Shown: positions 37,561-47,289, counted from the first letter of the stretch. The stretch: 64,000 nucleotides of DNA from Anaeromyxobacter dehalogenans 2CP-C (GCF_000013385.1 NC_007760.1:4252001-4316000); one strand, 5' to 3'. Notes: generated from the sequence alone by a model not told the origin. Numbers and translations are program-made.

Positions 37561-38349
37561 TCACTCGCCGCGGAAGCGCGGCGGCCGCCGCTCGGCGCGC
37601 GCCTGCCGCGCCTCGCGCATGTCGGCGCTCTCGAACGCGCGGCGCCGCAGCCCGGCGATCTCCTCGCGCTCCCGCTCCGAGAGGCCGCGCTCGTGCGTGC
37701 CCTCCAGCAGCTGCAGGATCCGCTTCATCCCCTGCACCGCCAGCGGCGCGTTGCCGGCGATCTCGTCGGCGAGCGCGAGCGCCACCGCCTCGGCCCCGGC
37801 GGCGGGCGCCAGCCGGTTCACCAGGCCCCAGGCCAGCGCGGTGGCGGCGTCCACCGGCCGGCCGACCAGGAACAGCTCGCGCGTGCGCGCCGCGCCCACC
37901 AGGCCGAGGAAGCGCCCGATCCCGCCCTCCGGGTAGACCACCCCGAGCTTCGCCGGGGGCAACCCGAGCAGCGCCCCCTCGCGCGCGACGCGCAGGTCGC
38001 AGGTGGCCGCGAGCTCCAGCCCGCCGCCGAACGCGCTGCCGTTCAGGAACGCCACCGTCGGGCAGGGCACCGCCGACAGCGCGTCCGCGGCGCGCTCCAC
38101 CGCCTCGTCCGGGCGCAGCCCGGCGCGCGAGGTGCGGCCCATCTCGGCGAGGTCGAACCCGGACGAGAACGCGTCCTCGCCCGCGCCGCGGAGCAGCAGG
38201 CAGCGCACCCGGTCGCGGGCGGCGGCGCCGCAGGCCTCCTCCAGCTCGTCCAGCGCGCGGAAGTCGAGCGCGTTCCGCTTGGCGACGTTGTCTACGACGA
38301 GGACCCGGACCAGGCCGCGGTCCTCGGTGCGGACGCGCCGGCCGGTCAT
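37561..38349 (-). CDS. Enoyl-CoA hydratase/isomerase family protein
   Basis: The 262-residue crotonase-fold protein has an oxyanion-hole region GAGEDAFSSGFDLAEM, the second loop NGSAFGGGLELAATCDLRVAREG and the glutamate-bearing stretch LPPAKLGVVYPEGGIGRFLGLVG. The Glu and Gly residues expected for hydratase activity appear to be kept, but the substrate is not evident. Its ATG overlaps the stop of the biotinyl carrier gene (ATGA). The pairing hints at acyl-CoA carboxylation or branched-chain acid breakdown. Confidence 0.85.
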   Translation of the reverse strand: MTGRRVRTEDRGLVRVLVVDNVAKRNALDFRALDELEEACGAAARDRVRCLLLRGAGEDAFSSGFDLAEMGRTSRAGLRPDEAVERAADALSAVPCPTVAFLNGSAFGGGLELAATCDLRVAREGALLGLPPAKLGVVYPEGGIGRFLGLVGAARTRELFLVGRPVDAATALAWGLVNRLAPAAGAEAVALALADEIAGNAPLAVQGMKRILQLLEGTHERGLSEREREEIAGLRRRAFESADMREARQARAERRPPRFRGE

Positions 38350-38558
38350 CCGACGACCAGCAGCACGTCACCCTCGGTGACCGACTGGCCCTCGCGGCAG
38401 CGCACCTCCTGCACCGTGCCGCCGTCCTCGGCCTCGAGCGGCATCTCCATCTTCATCGACTCGAGGACCACCAGCACGTCGCCGGGGCTGACCGGGTCCC
38501 CGGGCTTCTTCTCGATCCTCACCACGGTGCCGGTGATGTGCGCGGCGACGTTCGCCAT
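38346..38558 (-). CDS. Stand-alone biotin/lipoyl carrier domain protein
   Basis: The 70-residue protein is only a biotinyl domain: beta strands around the ESMKMEM motif, with Lys36 as the expected biotinylation site. It resembles the BCCP domain of propionyl/methylcrotonyl-CoA carboxylase or the small subunit of decarboxylases. No carboxylase or carboxyltransferase subunit lies in the window. The start is supported by a GGAGA ribosome-binding sequence. It would be modified by the BirA ligase implied elsewhere in the window. Confidence 0.88.
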   Translation of the reverse strand: MANVAAHITGTVVRIEKKPGDPVSPGDVLVVLESMKMEMPLEAEDGGTVQEVRCREGQSVTEGDVLLVVG

Positions 38559-38700
38559 CGGTGTCTCCGTCTCGGGCGCCGGACGTGGGCGCGTGCGGGC
38601 CGAAGGTAGCTTGCCCGCCCGGACCCGGCAACGGGCACGGTGGGCGGCTATCCTCGGGAGCCTGGGCCGCGCCAGGCCCGCCACCACCCCGGGAGCCGCC

Positions 38701-39174
38701 ATGTCCGACGCCGCCGAGCCCAGCCTGCAGGAGCGCTACGCCCCCCGGAACGCCTGCTTCGGCTGCGGCCCGGCCAACGCGAAGGGGCTGCGCGTGCGGA
38801 GCTTCGAGCGCGGGGACGAGGTCGTGGCCGAGTGGCAGGCCGAGAAGCACCACGAGGCGTTCGAGGGCATGCTCTCCGGCGGCATCACCGGCACGCTGCT
38901 CGACTGCCACTCCAACTGGACGGCGGCGGTGCACCTGATGCGCAAGGCCGGCCTGGACGCGCCGCCCTGCACCGTGACCGCGGACTTCCACGTGACCCTG
39001 CTCCGGCCGACGCCCACCGGCGGCCCGGTGAGGCTGGCGGCGCGGGTGGTGGAGTCCGGCGCGGACCGCGCGGTGGTGGAGGCGACGCTGACCGCGGAGG
39101 GGAAGGTGCGGGCCACCTGCCGCGGCACGTTCGTCGCGGTGAGGGAGGGCCACCCGGCCTATCACCGCTGGTGA
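38701..39174 (+). CDS. PaaI-type hotdog thioesterase
   Basis: The 157-residue single-hotdog protein has the N-terminal CFGCGPANAKGLRV motif of one thioesterase subgroup, the core EGMLSGGITGTLLDCHSNWTAAVHL carrying the active-site Asp region, and TVTADFHVTLLRPTPTGG. It would hydrolyse an acyl-CoA. It is divergent from the biotinyl carrier/hydratase pair, fitting a shared acyl-CoA function. A -10-like TATCCT precedes it about 45 bases upstream, with GGGAG before the start. Confidence 0.85.
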   Translation: MSDAAEPSLQERYAPRNACFGCGPANAKGLRVRSFERGDEVVAEWQAEKHHEAFEGMLSGGITGTLLDCHSNWTAAVHLMRKAGLDAPPCTVTADFHVTLLRPTPTGGPVRLAARVVESGADRAVVEATLTAEGKVRATCRGTFVAVREGHPAYHRW

Positions 39175-39220
39175 GCGCCCGCCGCCCCGGCGCGCCGGCG
39201 GCTCCGCGGCCGGAAAGCGA

Positions 39221-39244
39221 GAGGGCCCGCCGTGGCGGGCCCTC
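39221..39244. terminator. Bidirectional hairpin terminator
   Basis: GAGGGCCCGCC and GGCGGGCCCTC form an 11-bp inverted repeat with a very short loop, in the 102-base gap between two convergent genes. There is no T-tract. Confidence 0.6.
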
Positions 39245-39276
39245 GAGCGCTGGAGGCGTCGTCCTGCTGCCCCCGT

Positions 39277-40119
39277 TCACCGGCGGGAGGCCGGTTTCGC
39301 GTCTGGCCGATCAGTGCCCACCTCGGCGCCGGCCGTCAACGCCTCCCGGCGGGCCTCCTCGCGCGGGGGAGCCGCCTGCGGGCGGGCCGTCCGGCCTTCC
39401 AGCAGGGAGCGGACCGCGCCGGAGAGATCCTGGTAGCTCACCGGCTTTCGCAGGAACAGCGAGACGCCGAGGCCCGAGAGCCGCTCGCGCTCCTGCTCGC
39501 CGCCCGCGGTGATCACCACCACCGGCAGGTGCGCCAGCGTCGGCTCGGCCCGGATCCGCTCGACCAGCGTGATGCCGGACACGATCGGCATGAAGACGTC
39601 CGTCACCACCACGTCCACCGCGGGCGCGCGGAGCAGCCGGTCGAACGCCGCGGCGCCGTCGCTCGCCACCTCGATGCCCAGGCCCGGGACGTGCTCGGTC
39701 TCGGACAGCCGGCGCAGCGCCGCCGCGTACATGGTGGCGACGAGCGCGTTGTCCTCCACCAGCAGGATCCGGAACGAGGGGTCCGGGTGCCGCGCCCCGG
39801 CGACCCGCCGCGCGACGTCGGCGAGCCGCGCGCGGTCCTCGGGGCGATCGTCGGGGACGCGCACCGCCACGCCCGCCGGCGAGCCGTCGGAGCCGTCGCG
39901 CCGGCGCACCACCTCGATCTGGAGCTCGACCGGCTCGAGGAGCTGCGGGAACGAGAGCACCAGCGTGACGCGCTCTCCCGCCTCGAACGAGCGCTCGGTC
40001 CGGATGAACAGGCCGCCCGCCGAGAGGTTCTCGGTGTAGTCGAGCACGTTCTCGGCGCCCAGGTACTGGACCGCCAGGATCAGCGGGAACCTGGGGTGCG
40101 CGCGCCGCTCGCCGTCCAT
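39277..40119 (-). CDS. PilZ-receiver fusion protein
   Basis: The 280-residue protein has an N-terminal PilZ domain (about 1-100) with RRAHPR and NLSAGGLFI, the two c-di-GMP-contacting motifs. A CheY-like receiver domain follows (about 118-245) with phospho-Asp in VVVTDVFMPI and conserved Lys in LFLRKP. A Pro/Glu/Arg-rich tail ends it. It probably joins c-di-GMP binding to phosphorelay input and has no output domain. The start at 40119 is fixed by a GGAGGAGG sequence. No kinase is adjacent. Confidence 0.88.
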   Translation of the reverse strand: MDGERRAHPRFPLILAVQYLGAENVLDYTENLSAGGLFIRTERSFEAGERVTLVLSFPQLLEPVELQIEVVRRRDGSDGSPAGVAVRVPDDRPEDRARLADVARRVAGARHPDPSFRILLVEDNALVATMYAAALRRLSETEHVPGLGIEVASDGAAAFDRLLRAPAVDVVVTDVFMPIVSGITLVERIRAEPTLAHLPVVVITAGGEQERERLSGLGVSLFLRKPVSYQDLSGAVRSLLEGRTARPQAAPPREEARREALTAGAEVGTDRPDAKPASRR

Positions 40120-40387
40120 CGCCGCTCCTCCTCCGCGCCGCACGCCGGCGGGACCTCCGTGACGCTCGCCTACTGTAGCGCTTCGCCCGCGGCTCCGCGC
40201 CTTCCCGGCCGCGCACCGCCGTGCACCATGAGGGCGCGACGCGCAGAGGTGTGACGTCGTCGGTGCGCCGCGGCGCCGGGATCGTGCGGGCGGGTGTGCG
40301 GCCGTGCGGCGCGCACGCCGGAGGTTGCACCTGCCCTCGCGCCGCCGCTATCGTCGGAGGGCTCGCGCGGGCGAGCGGGAGGCGGTC

Positions 40388-41161
40388 ATGGCCGGCATCG
40401 AGGGGCGCGTGGCGCTGGTCACCGGCGGCGGTCGCGGCATCGGGCGCGCCATCGCGCTGGCGCTGGCGCGCGCGGGGGCGGACGTGGCGGTGGCGGCCCG
40501 CAGCGTGCCCGAGCTCGAGGCGGTGTCGGCGGAGGTGGCGGCGCTCGGACGCCGCACCCTGTTCCTGCCGCTCGACGTCTCGGATCGCGCGCAGCTCGCC
40601 GCCGCGCCGGCGGCGGTGGCCGCGGGGCTCGGCCCGGTGGACGTGCTCGTCAACAACGCCGGCATCCACGCGAGCGCGCCGCTGCAGCGCATGGACGACG
40701 AGACCTGGGACGCGCTCCTCGCGGTGGACCTCACCGCGCCGGTGCTGCTCACCCGCGCGTTCCTCCCGTCGATGTACGACCGGGGGTACGGCCGCGTGAT
40801 CAACGTCTCGTCGGTGGCGGGCCGGATCGGCCTGAAGTACGGCTGCGCCTACTCCTCGGCCAAGCACGGGCTCATCGGCTTCACCCGGAGCCTGGCGCTC
40901 GAGGCGGCGCGCAAGGGCGTGACGGTGAACGCGATCTGCCCGAGCTGGACGGAGACGCGGATGCTCGACGAGGCGGTCGAGGACATCGCCCGCGCCACCG
41001 GCCGCACCGAGGCGGAGGCGCGCGCGGCCATCCTGAGGGCGAACCCGCTGGGCCGCGCGGCGCTGCCGGAGGAGGTCGCGGAGGCGGCGGTGTTCCTCGC
41101 GCTGAACGGCGCGGTCACCGGCCAGGCCATCCACGTGGACGGCGGCGAGGTGATGGCCTGA
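40388..41161 (+). CDS. Short-chain dehydrogenase/reductase (FabG-like)
   Basis: The 257-residue classical SDR has [10 protein letters not shown] for cofactor binding, NNAG, the catalytic NVSSVAG and YSSAK (Tyr and Lys), and a closing [13 protein letters not shown]. It resembles 3-oxoacyl-ACP reductases and 3-hydroxybutyrate-type dehydrogenases; the substrate is unknown. The ATG follows GGGAGG. TATCGT about 40 bases upstream may be the -10 box. It is divergent from the PilZ-receiver gene across a 268-base gap in which no other gene is seen. Confidence 0.87.
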   Translation: MAGIEGRVALVTGGGRGIGRAIALALARAGADVAVAARSVPELEAVSAEVAALGRRTLFLPLDVSDRAQLAAAPAAVAAGLGPVDVLVNNAGIHASAPLQRMDDETWDALLAVDLTAPVLLTRAFLPSMYDRGYGRVINVSSVAGRIGLKYGCAYSSAKHGLIGFTRSLALEAARKGVTVNAICPSWTETRMLDEAVEDIARATGRTEAEARAAILRANPLGRAALPEEVAEAAVFLALNGAVTGQAIHVDGGEVMA

Positions 41162-41170
41162 AGACGGCGA

Positions 41171-41233
41171 GGCCGGGCGCGCCAGCGGCGCGTCCGGCCC
41201 CGGTGGGACGCCGCCGCCCGTGCGGGCGGCGGC
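41171..41233. terminator. Two hairpins between convergent genes
   Basis: A 13-bp stem (41171-41183 with 41187-41199, one G-T pair) is followed by an 11-bp perfect stem (41210-41220 with 41223-41233). They fill the gap between the SDR and OmpA genes and probably end transcription from both sides. Confidence 0.6.
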
Positions 41234-41246
41234 CCCGGTCGATTCG

Positions 41247-42875
41247 CTACGGGTTCGCGTTCTGGATGGTGAACTCGACCCGGCGGTTGGCCTCGCGGCC
41301 CTTGGCGGTCTTGTTGGACTCGACCGGGCGATCCGGGCCGAAGCCCTTCGCCTCGAGGCGCGACGCGTCCACGCCCTTCGAGACCAGGTAGTCCTTCACC
41401 GACTCGGCGCGCTTCTGCGAGAGCGCCCGGTTCGTCGCGGCGGAGCCGGTGCTGTCGGTGTGGCCCTCGATCGTCACCACGCCCACCTGCGGGTTGGCGG
41501 CGACGAGCTTCGCCACGTCGTCGAGCAGCGCGTTGGACTGCGCCTTGATGGTGGCCTTGCCGGTGTCGAAGTAGACCTTCTCCTTGATGTCGATCTTGCC
41601 GGCCTTGATCTCGGCGCGCTCCGGCGGGCAGCCCTGGTTCTCGGGGATGCCGGGCTTGTCGGGGCAGCGGTCCTTGTCGTCCGGCACGCCGTCCTTGTCG
41701 GAGTCCTTCGGGCAGCCCTGGTTGTCGGTGGCGCCGGGCACGCTCGGGCAGCGGTCCAGACGATCCGGCACGCCGTCACGGTCGGTGTCCTTGTCCGGGC
41801 AGCCCTGGTTCTCGGCGACGCCCTTCTCGAGCGGGCAGCGGTCCTGGCCGTTCGGGACGCCGTCGCCGTCGTCGTCCAGCGCCGGGCACTGCTCCGGGGT
41901 GTGCGCCTGGCCGGCCGCGCAGGGATCCGGCGGCGGCGGGGGCGGCGGCGGGGCGGCCTTCTTGCCGCCGATGAACGCGAAGCCGAGCAGGCCGCGGTAG
42001 GTGGGCGTGCCGGGGGACTCCATGAAGCCGGGGCCGCCGAGCGCGTAGATCTCGCCCTCGCCGAACGTGTAGCGGACGCCGGCGAGCAGCTCGGCGCTCT
42101 GCGACAGGCCGTCGAAGTTGAACGCGCCGCGCGCGGTGAGCTCGGCGCGCAGCTTGCCGGTGGTGGCGACGCCGAGGCCGCCGAGGACCTCGTGCGAGAG
42201 CTTCTCGCCGTTCGTCAGCTCCACGTCCTTCGTGCGGAGCTGGCCGCCCGCGTCCGCCATCAGGCGGAGGCCGCCGAACGTCTTCCCGACCTCGAGGCGC
42301 GGCGCGATGATGAAGCCCTTCTCGCCGCCGTAGTCCACCTTGTCGGTCCAGGGGAACACGACCTCGACGGCGATCGCGCTCGCGAGCGGCGCGCCGGTCC
42401 GCTCGCTGCTCATGCCGTAGCGGAGCATGGCGGACGGGGCGGCGATGCCGCCCTGCGTCGGGTGGTTGATGCTGGTCTCGCCGCGGACGTGGTTCTCGGC
42501 GTACTGGTAGGCGACGGCCGGCACGTGGAGGCCGAGCTCGAGGCGCTTCCAGAGGTTCATCGCCAGGTTGAGGTGGATGGTGGCGCGCTCGCGGAGGAGC
42601 TGCGTCTCCTTGGTGCCGTCCGCGAACAGGCCGCGCCCGCGGAGGTCGCCGTTCGTCAGGAGCACCATCGGCGACCGCTCGTAGTGGCCGGTGAGCGCCG
42701 CGCGGAACTGGCCTTCCTCGAGCACCTCGCCGTCACCGAGGACGAGCGAGCCGTGCGCCGTCGGATCGAGGCGCAGGCGCTGGCTGTCGATCGCCGGCCT
42801 GAAGTTCTGGGCGCTGGCCGGGCCGGCGAGCGCCAGCACGGCTGCCACCGCCATGAAGCGGATACAGCGTGTCAT
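41247..42875 (-). CDS. OmpA-family outer-membrane protein with TSP3 calcium repeats
   Basis: The 542-residue protein has a signal peptide ([15 protein letters not shown]), a beta-barrel-like N-terminal part (about 25-300), a run of eight prolines, and three thrombospondin type-3 repeats (DxDxDGVPxxxDxCP pattern, about 330-415). A C-terminal OmpA domain follows, with [23 protein letters not shown] and [10 protein letters not shown] for peptidoglycan binding. It probably ties the outer membrane to the wall, with the TSP3 stalk binding calcium. The ATG at 42875 follows AGGGGG. It is divergent from trpB2. Confidence 0.9.
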   Translation of the reverse strand: MTRCIRFMAVAAVLALAGPASAQNFRPAIDSQRLRLDPTAHGSLVLGDGEVLEEGQFRAALTGHYERSPMVLLTNGDLRGRGLFADGTKETQLLRERATIHLNLAMNLWKRLELGLHVPAVAYQYAENHVRGETSINHPTQGGIAAPSAMLRYGMSSERTGAPLASAIAVEVVFPWTDKVDYGGEKGFIIAPRLEVGKTFGGLRLMADAGGQLRTKDVELTNGEKLSHEVLGGLGVATTGKLRAELTARGAFNFDGLSQSAELLAGVRYTFGEGEIYALGGPGFMESPGTPTYRGLLGFAFIGGKKAAPPPPPPPPDPCAAGQAHTPEQCPALDDDGDGVPNGQDRCPLEKGVAENQGCPDKDTDRDGVPDRLDRCPSVPGATDNQGCPKDSDKDGVPDDKDRCPDKPGIPENQGCPPERAEIKAGKIDIKEKVYFDTGKATIKAQSNALLDDVAKLVAANPQVGVVTIEGHTDSTGSAATNRALSQKRAESVKDYLVSKGVDASRLEAKGFGPDRPVESNKTAKGREANRRVEFTIQNANP

Positions 42876-43020
42876 GTGATACCCCCTGAATGGGCGGAGA
42901 AGAGTCCCCCCGGGACCTCGAATGGACGACATTGTGCCACCTCCGGAGGACACGGCGCTGCCAATCGCGCTACGCACCTGAGGGGGGCGACCCTTTCGCG
43001 CCGCGAGGCATCGCGCCGCC

Positions 43021-43051
43021 TTGACGCCCCTATCGGGCTCTGGGCTAATGA
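43021..43051 (+). promoter_or_regulatory. Putative sigma70 promoter of trpB2
   Basis: TTGACG (43021-43026) and TAATGA (43046-43051) are separated by 19 bp. The leader would be about 55 bases. No riboswitch or attenuator-like tryptophan-rich leader peptide was seen. Confidence 0.5.
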
Positions 43052-43112
43052 TCGGTTTCTCGCGCCGCGCCCCCGGGCCTGCGGCGCCGGCCATCCCTCC
43101 TGCGAGGCGCGA

Positions 43113-44468
43113 ATGCAGACGAAGTTCCTGCTCGGCGAGAACCAGATCCCCACCCACTGGTACAACGTCATCCCGGACCTGCCGGAGCCGCTGTCCCCGG
43201 TGATCCACCCCGCCACCGGCAAGCCGGCCAGCCCGGACGACCTGGTCCGGATCTTCCCGCCGCAGCTCATCGAGCAGGAGGTCTCGACCCAGCGCTGGAT
43301 CCAGATCCCCGAGCCGGTCCGCGAGATCTACCGGCTGTGGCGGCCGGCCCCGCTGTTCCGCGCGCACCGCCTGGAGAAGGTGCTCGGGACGCCGGCGCAC
43401 ATCTACTACAAGTACGAGGGCGTCTCGCCGGCCGGCTCGCACAAGCCGAACACGGCGGTGCCGCAGGCCTACTACAACAAGCTCGCCGGCACGAAGCGCC
43501 TCGCCACCGAGACCGGCGCCGGGCAGTGGGGCTCGTCCATCGCCCTCGCCGCGCAGATGTTCGGGCTCGCCTGCACCGTCTACATGGTGAAGGTGTCGTA
43601 CGGCCAGAAGCCGTACCGCCGCAGCATGATGCAGCTGTGGGGCGCGGAGGTGATCCCGTCGCCGTCCGACCGCACCGCCGCCGGCCGGGGGATCCTGGCC
43701 GAGGATCCGCAGAGCCCCGGCTCGCTCGGCGTGGCGATCTCCGAGGCCGTCGAGGACGCGGTCACCCACGAAGACACGCGCTACGCGCTGGGCAGCGTGC
43801 TCAACCACGTCTGCCTGCACCAGACGGTGATCGGGCTGGAGGCGAAGGAGCAGCTGAAGCTCGCGGGCGAGTACCCCGACGTCGTCATCGGGTGCCACGG
43901 CGGCGGCTCCAACTTCGCCGGCATCGGCTTCCCGTTCCTCGCCGACAAGGCCGCCGGCAAGGACGTGCGCATCCTCGCCATCGAGCCGTCGTCCTGCCCC
44001 ACGCTCACGAAGGGCGCCTACACCTTCGACTACGGCGACACCGCGAAGATGGCGCCCATCATGCGGATGTACACGCTGGGTCACGACTTCATGCCGCCCG
44101 GCATCCACGCCGGCGGCCTGCGCTACCACGGCGCCTCGCCGCTCGTGTCGCAGCTCGTGCACGCGGGCCTGGTGGAGGCGCGCGCGGTCGGGCAGCTCGC
44201 CTGCTTCGAGGCGGCGGTGCAGTTCGCCCGCGCCGAGGGGATCATCCCCGCGCCGGAGTCCTCGCACGCGATCCGCGGCGCGGTCGAGGAGGCGCTGCGC
44301 GCGAAGGAGGAGGGGAAGGAGCGGGTCATCCTCTTCAACCTCTCCGGCCACGGCCACGTGGACATGACGTCGTACGACCAGTACCTCTCCGGGAAGCTCG
44401 AGGACTTCGAGTACCCGGAGGAGAAGGTGCGCGCGTCGCTCGCGCACCTGCCGAAGGTCGAGCTGTAG
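43113..44468 (+). CDS. trpB2: Tryptophan synthase beta-like protein (TrpB2)
   Basis: The 451-residue PLP enzyme is of the TrpB2 class, which is longer than ordinary TrpB and often not paired with TrpA. PLP lysine Lys111 lies in [18 protein letters not shown] and the phosphate-binding [11 protein letters not shown] are present, as is [10 protein letters not shown]. It would condense indole with serine to make tryptophan, possibly scavenging free indole. No trpA or other trp gene is nearby. It is flanked by a divergent OmpA gene and an ABC transporter. Confidence 0.92.
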   Translation: MQTKFLLGENQIPTHWYNVIPDLPEPLSPVIHPATGKPASPDDLVRIFPPQLIEQEVSTQRWIQIPEPVREIYRLWRPAPLFRAHRLEKVLGTPAHIYYKYEGVSPAGSHKPNTAVPQAYYNKLAGTKRLATETGAGQWGSSIALAAQMFGLACTVYMVKVSYGQKPYRRSMMQLWGAEVIPSPSDRTAAGRGILAEDPQSPGSLGVAISEAVEDAVTHEDTRYALGSVLNHVCLHQTVIGLEAKEQLKLAGEYPDVVIGCHGGGSNFAGIGFPFLADKAAGKDVRILAIEPSSCPTLTKGAYTFDYGDTAKMAPIMRMYTLGHDFMPPGIHAGGLRYHGASPLVSQLVHAGLVEARAVGQLACFEAAVQFARAEGIIPAPESSHAIRGAVEEALRAKEEGKERVILFNLSGHGHVDMTSYDQYLSGKLEDFEYPEEKVRASLAHLPKVEL

Positions 44469-44693
44469 CCAGGACCGCCGGGCCGCGCGGCCGCCGCCGC
44501 GCGCGCCCGGTGAGGCGGCGCGCGAGCGCGAGCGCCGGGGGAGCACCCTCCGTGCGACGACCCAACCGAGATCGAGCGCCCCGGTGACACCCCCGCAGGC
44601 GCCCGGTTAGGTTCATGCGTCCGTCGTTCGACAACTGTCCGTGAACATCACCGCGGCGCGCCCCCCCAGCCCGCCACGACGTCCGGAGGTCCC

Positions 44694-45659
44694 ATGGTCC
44701 GCATCGCCGCCCTCGCGGCGCTGCTCGCGCTCGCGAGCGGCCCCGCCCGTGCCCAGGAGACGGTCCGCCTCGGCAACCTCAAGTTCGCCCACTACGGCGC
44801 GGTCTCCTACATGAAGGAGCACTGCAAGAAGTTCGGGCTGAACGTGGAGGAGATCGTCTTCCCGAAGGGGATCGACATCTTCCCCGCCATCGTGAAGGGC
44901 GAGGTGGATCTCGCCGCCAGCGCCGCCGACGCCGCCATCGCGAACCGCTCCGGCGGCGGCCAGGTCTACGTGGTCGCCGGCTTCGCCAAGGGCGGCGCCC
45001 GCCTGGTGGCCGCGGTGGACCAGGACATCACCAAGGTCGCCGACCTGAAGGGCAAGAAGGTGGGCGTGGCCCGCGGCGGCGCGCAGGAGCTGCTGCTCCT
45101 CGCCGAGCTGTCCAAGGCCGGCCTCACCTGGTCGGACCGGCCGGGCAAGGACGTGCAGATCGTCTACATGGCGTTCGCCGACCTCAACCAGGCGCTCATG
45201 CAGAAGCAGATCGACGCCATGTGCCAGTCCGAGCCGCAGTCGTCGCAGGCCATCAACAAGGGCTTCGGCAAGGAGGTGCTGAAGCCGTACGACACGCCGC
45301 TCGGCGAGCCGGTCCGCGTGATGGTGATGACCGAGAAGCTCTACAAGGAGCGGCCGCAGGTCGCGCAGAAGGTGCTCGACTGCTTCGTGGACGCGACCAA
45401 GTACTTCATCGACAACCCGAAGGCGGCCGAGAAGTACGTGGTCGAGCAGATGTTCAAGGGCCAGATCACGCCCGCGGACTACCGGGACGCGATCTCCAAC
45501 TCGCCCTTCTCCTACGACGTCACCGCCGAGCACATCCAGATCACCACCGACCTGATGGCGAAGTACGGCGTCGGGAAGATGCAGAAGCCCCCGAAGGCCA
45601 CCGACTGGGTGAAGACCGACCTGCTGCAGCACGCGAAGCAGAAGGCGGGCGTGAAGTAG
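44694..45659 (+). CDS. ABC transporter substrate-binding protein (NMT1/SsuA type)
   Basis: The 321-residue periplasmic binding protein has a signal peptide (ALAALLALASGPARAQ). The mature part starts TVRLGNLKFAHYGAV and contains FPKGIDIFPAIVKGEVDLAASAADAAI and KGKKVGVARGGAQELL, typical of the nitrate/sulfonate/taurine/thiamine-precursor family. The ligand is not determinable. It is the first gene of an SBP-permease-ATPase operon; a GGAGG precedes the ATG. The 225-base leader showed no recognisable riboswitch. Confidence 0.88.
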   Translation: MVRIAALAALLALASGPARAQETVRLGNLKFAHYGAVSYMKEHCKKFGLNVEEIVFPKGIDIFPAIVKGEVDLAASAADAAIANRSGGGQVYVVAGFAKGGARLVAAVDQDITKVADLKGKKVGVARGGAQELLLLAELSKAGLTWSDRPGKDVQIVYMAFADLNQALMQKQIDAMCQSEPQSSQAINKGFGKEVLKPYDTPLGEPVRVMVMTEKLYKERPQVAQKVLDCFVDATKYFIDNPKAAEKYVVEQMFKGQITPADYRDAISNSPFSYDVTAEHIQITTDLMAKYGVGKMQKPPKATDWVKTDLLQHAKQKAGVK

Positions 45660-45661
45660 CG

Positions 45662-46471
45662 ATGAAGGGCGCGCTCCGACTCGCACGGTCGCTGGCCGTC
45701 CCGGTGATCTTCCTGGCCGCCTGGGAGGGCGTCTCCCGGGCCGGCTGGGTGTCCCCCATCGTCCTCCCCGCGCCGTCCCAGGTGCTGCTGCGCTGGATCG
45801 CCTACGCGCGGCCGTTCGAGCCGTACGCGGGGGGCAACTGGCTGGCCTGGGCCTTCTCGGGCGAGCTCCCGCACGACGCGCTCACCAGCCTGTACCGGGT
45901 GGTGGGCGGGTTCGCGGTGGGCGCCGGGCTGGCGCTGCCGCTCGGCCTGCTCATGGGCTCGCGGCCGGTGGTGTACGAGCTGATGAACCCGCTCGTGCAG
46001 ATCCTCCGGCCCATCCCGCCCATCGCCTACATCCCGCTCGCCATCCTCTGGTTCGGCCTGGGCGACCCGCCGGCGTTCTTCCTCATCTCGCTCGGCGCGT
46101 TCTTCCCGGTGCTCATGAACACCATCGCCGGCGTGCGGAACGTGGACGCCATCTACGTCCGCGCCGCGCGCAACCTGGGCGCGTCGGAGTGGACGCTGTT
46201 CTGGCGCATCATGGTGCCCGCCGCCATGCCGTACATCCTGGCCGGCGTGCGCATCGGCATCGGCGTCGCGTTCATCGTGGTGATCGTGGCGGAGATGATC
46301 GCGGTGAACGCCGGCCTCGGCTACCGCATCCTCGAGGCGCGCGAGTACTTCTGGTCCGACAAGGTGATCGCGGGGATGATCTCGATCGGCATCGCCGGCC
46401 TGGGCATCGACCTGGGCATGAGCCGGCTCAACGGGTGGCTCCTGCGGTGGCACCGGGGGATGGAGGGATGA
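45662..46471 (+). CDS. ABC transporter permease (SsuC/TauC/NrtB type)
   Basis: The 269-residue permease has about six TM helices and the BPD-transporter EAA loop region (RAARNLGASEWTLFWRIMVPAAMPYILAGVRIGIG). PIPPIAYIPLAILWFGLG and AEMIAVNAGLGYRI are characteristic of the sulfonate/nitrate group. It starts two bases after the binding-protein stop and overlaps the ATPase gene (ATGA). It forms the membrane channel of the importer. Confidence 0.92.
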   Translation: MKGALRLARSLAVPVIFLAAWEGVSRAGWVSPIVLPAPSQVLLRWIAYARPFEPYAGGNWLAWAFSGELPHDALTSLYRVVGGFAVGAGLALPLGLLMGSRPVVYELMNPLVQILRPIPPIAYIPLAILWFGLGDPPAFFLISLGAFFPVLMNTIAGVRNVDAIYVRAARNLGASEWTLFWRIMVPAAMPYILAGVRIGIGVAFIVVIVAEMIAVNAGLGYRILEAREYFWSDKVIAGMISIGIAGLGIDLGMSRLNGWLLRWHRGMEG

Positions 46472-47289
46472 GGATGCCCGCAGATCTCCCCGCCGCCCAG
46501 GCCCCGGCCATCCGGATCCGCGACGTCCGGAAGGTGTTCACCACCGGTGGACGCGAGGTGAAGGCGCTCGACGGCATCGACCTCGACATCGCCGAGGGCG
46601 AGTTCGTGTGCCTGCTCGGCCCCTCCGGCTGCGGCAAGTCCACGCTGCTCAACGCCATCGCCGGCTTCTCCCCGCCCACCGCCGGGAGCATCGTGGCGGG
46701 CGGGCGGCCGGTGACGGCGCCCGGGCCCGACCGCGCCATGGTCTTCCAGGAGTACGCGCTGTTCCCCTGGATGACCGTGGAGAAGAACGTCGCGTTCGGC
46801 CTCGAGATGCAGGGCGCGCCGCGCGCCCGGATCCGCGAGCGGGTGGACGCGCTGCTCGCGAAGCTGAACCTGCGCGACTTCCGCGACCGGTTCCCGAAGG
46901 ACCTGTCCGGCGGCATGCGCCAGCGCGTGGCCATCGCCCGCGTCCTCGCCATCGACTCGCCCATGCTGCTCATGGACGAGCCGTTCGGCGCGCTCGACGC
47001 GCTCACCCGGCGCAACCTGCAGGACGAGCTGCTCCGGATCTGGGCCGAGCTGCGGAAGACCATCGTCTTCGTGACGCACGGGATCGAGGAGTCCATCTAC
47101 CTCGCCGACCGCGTGGTGGTGATGACCTACCGCCCCGGGACGGTGAAGCGCGACCTGCGCATCACCCTCCCCCGCCCGCGCGACCCCGCCTCGCCCGAGT
47201 TCAACGACGTGAAGCGCGAGATCTCGCGGCTGGTGATGGAGGAGCAGCTCCGCCACGAGCAGGCCGAGGCGTCGGCCACCGCCGACTGA
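46468..47289 (+). CDS. ABC transporter ATP-binding protein (SsuB/TauB type)
   Basis: The 273-residue ATPase has Walker A LLGPSGCGKSTLL, Q loop VFQEYALFPW, signature LSGGMRQRVAIARVLA, Walker B MLLMDEPFGALD and H loop VFVTHGIEES. It energises the importer encoded by the two preceding genes. A second ATG two codons in, after GGAGGG, is a possible alternative start. The C-terminal tail carries no regulatory domain. Confidence 0.93.
   Translation: MRMPADLPAAQAPAIRIRDVRKVFTTGGREVKALDGIDLDIAEGEFVCLLGPSGCGKSTLLNAIAGFSPPTAGSIVAGGRPVTAPGPDRAMVFQEYALFPWMTVEKNVAFGLEMQGAPRARIRERVDALLAKLNLRDFRDRFPKDLSGGMRQRVAIARVLAIDSPMLLMDEPFGALDALTRRNLQDELLRIWAELRKTIVFVTHGIEESIYLADRVVVMTYRPGTVKRDLRITLPRPRDPASPEFNDVKREISRLVMEEQLRHEQAEASATAD

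Noticed and set aside
41220-43112. N-terminal extension of trpB2 across the OmpA gene
   Set aside because: Composition is shadow-like; the TrpB2 family begins at the ATG at 43113, which follows its own promoter.
44469-44693. Riboswitch in the ABC transporter leader
   Set aside because: Looked for TPP, SAM and SAH signatures because of the substrate-binding family; only generic GC stems were seen.
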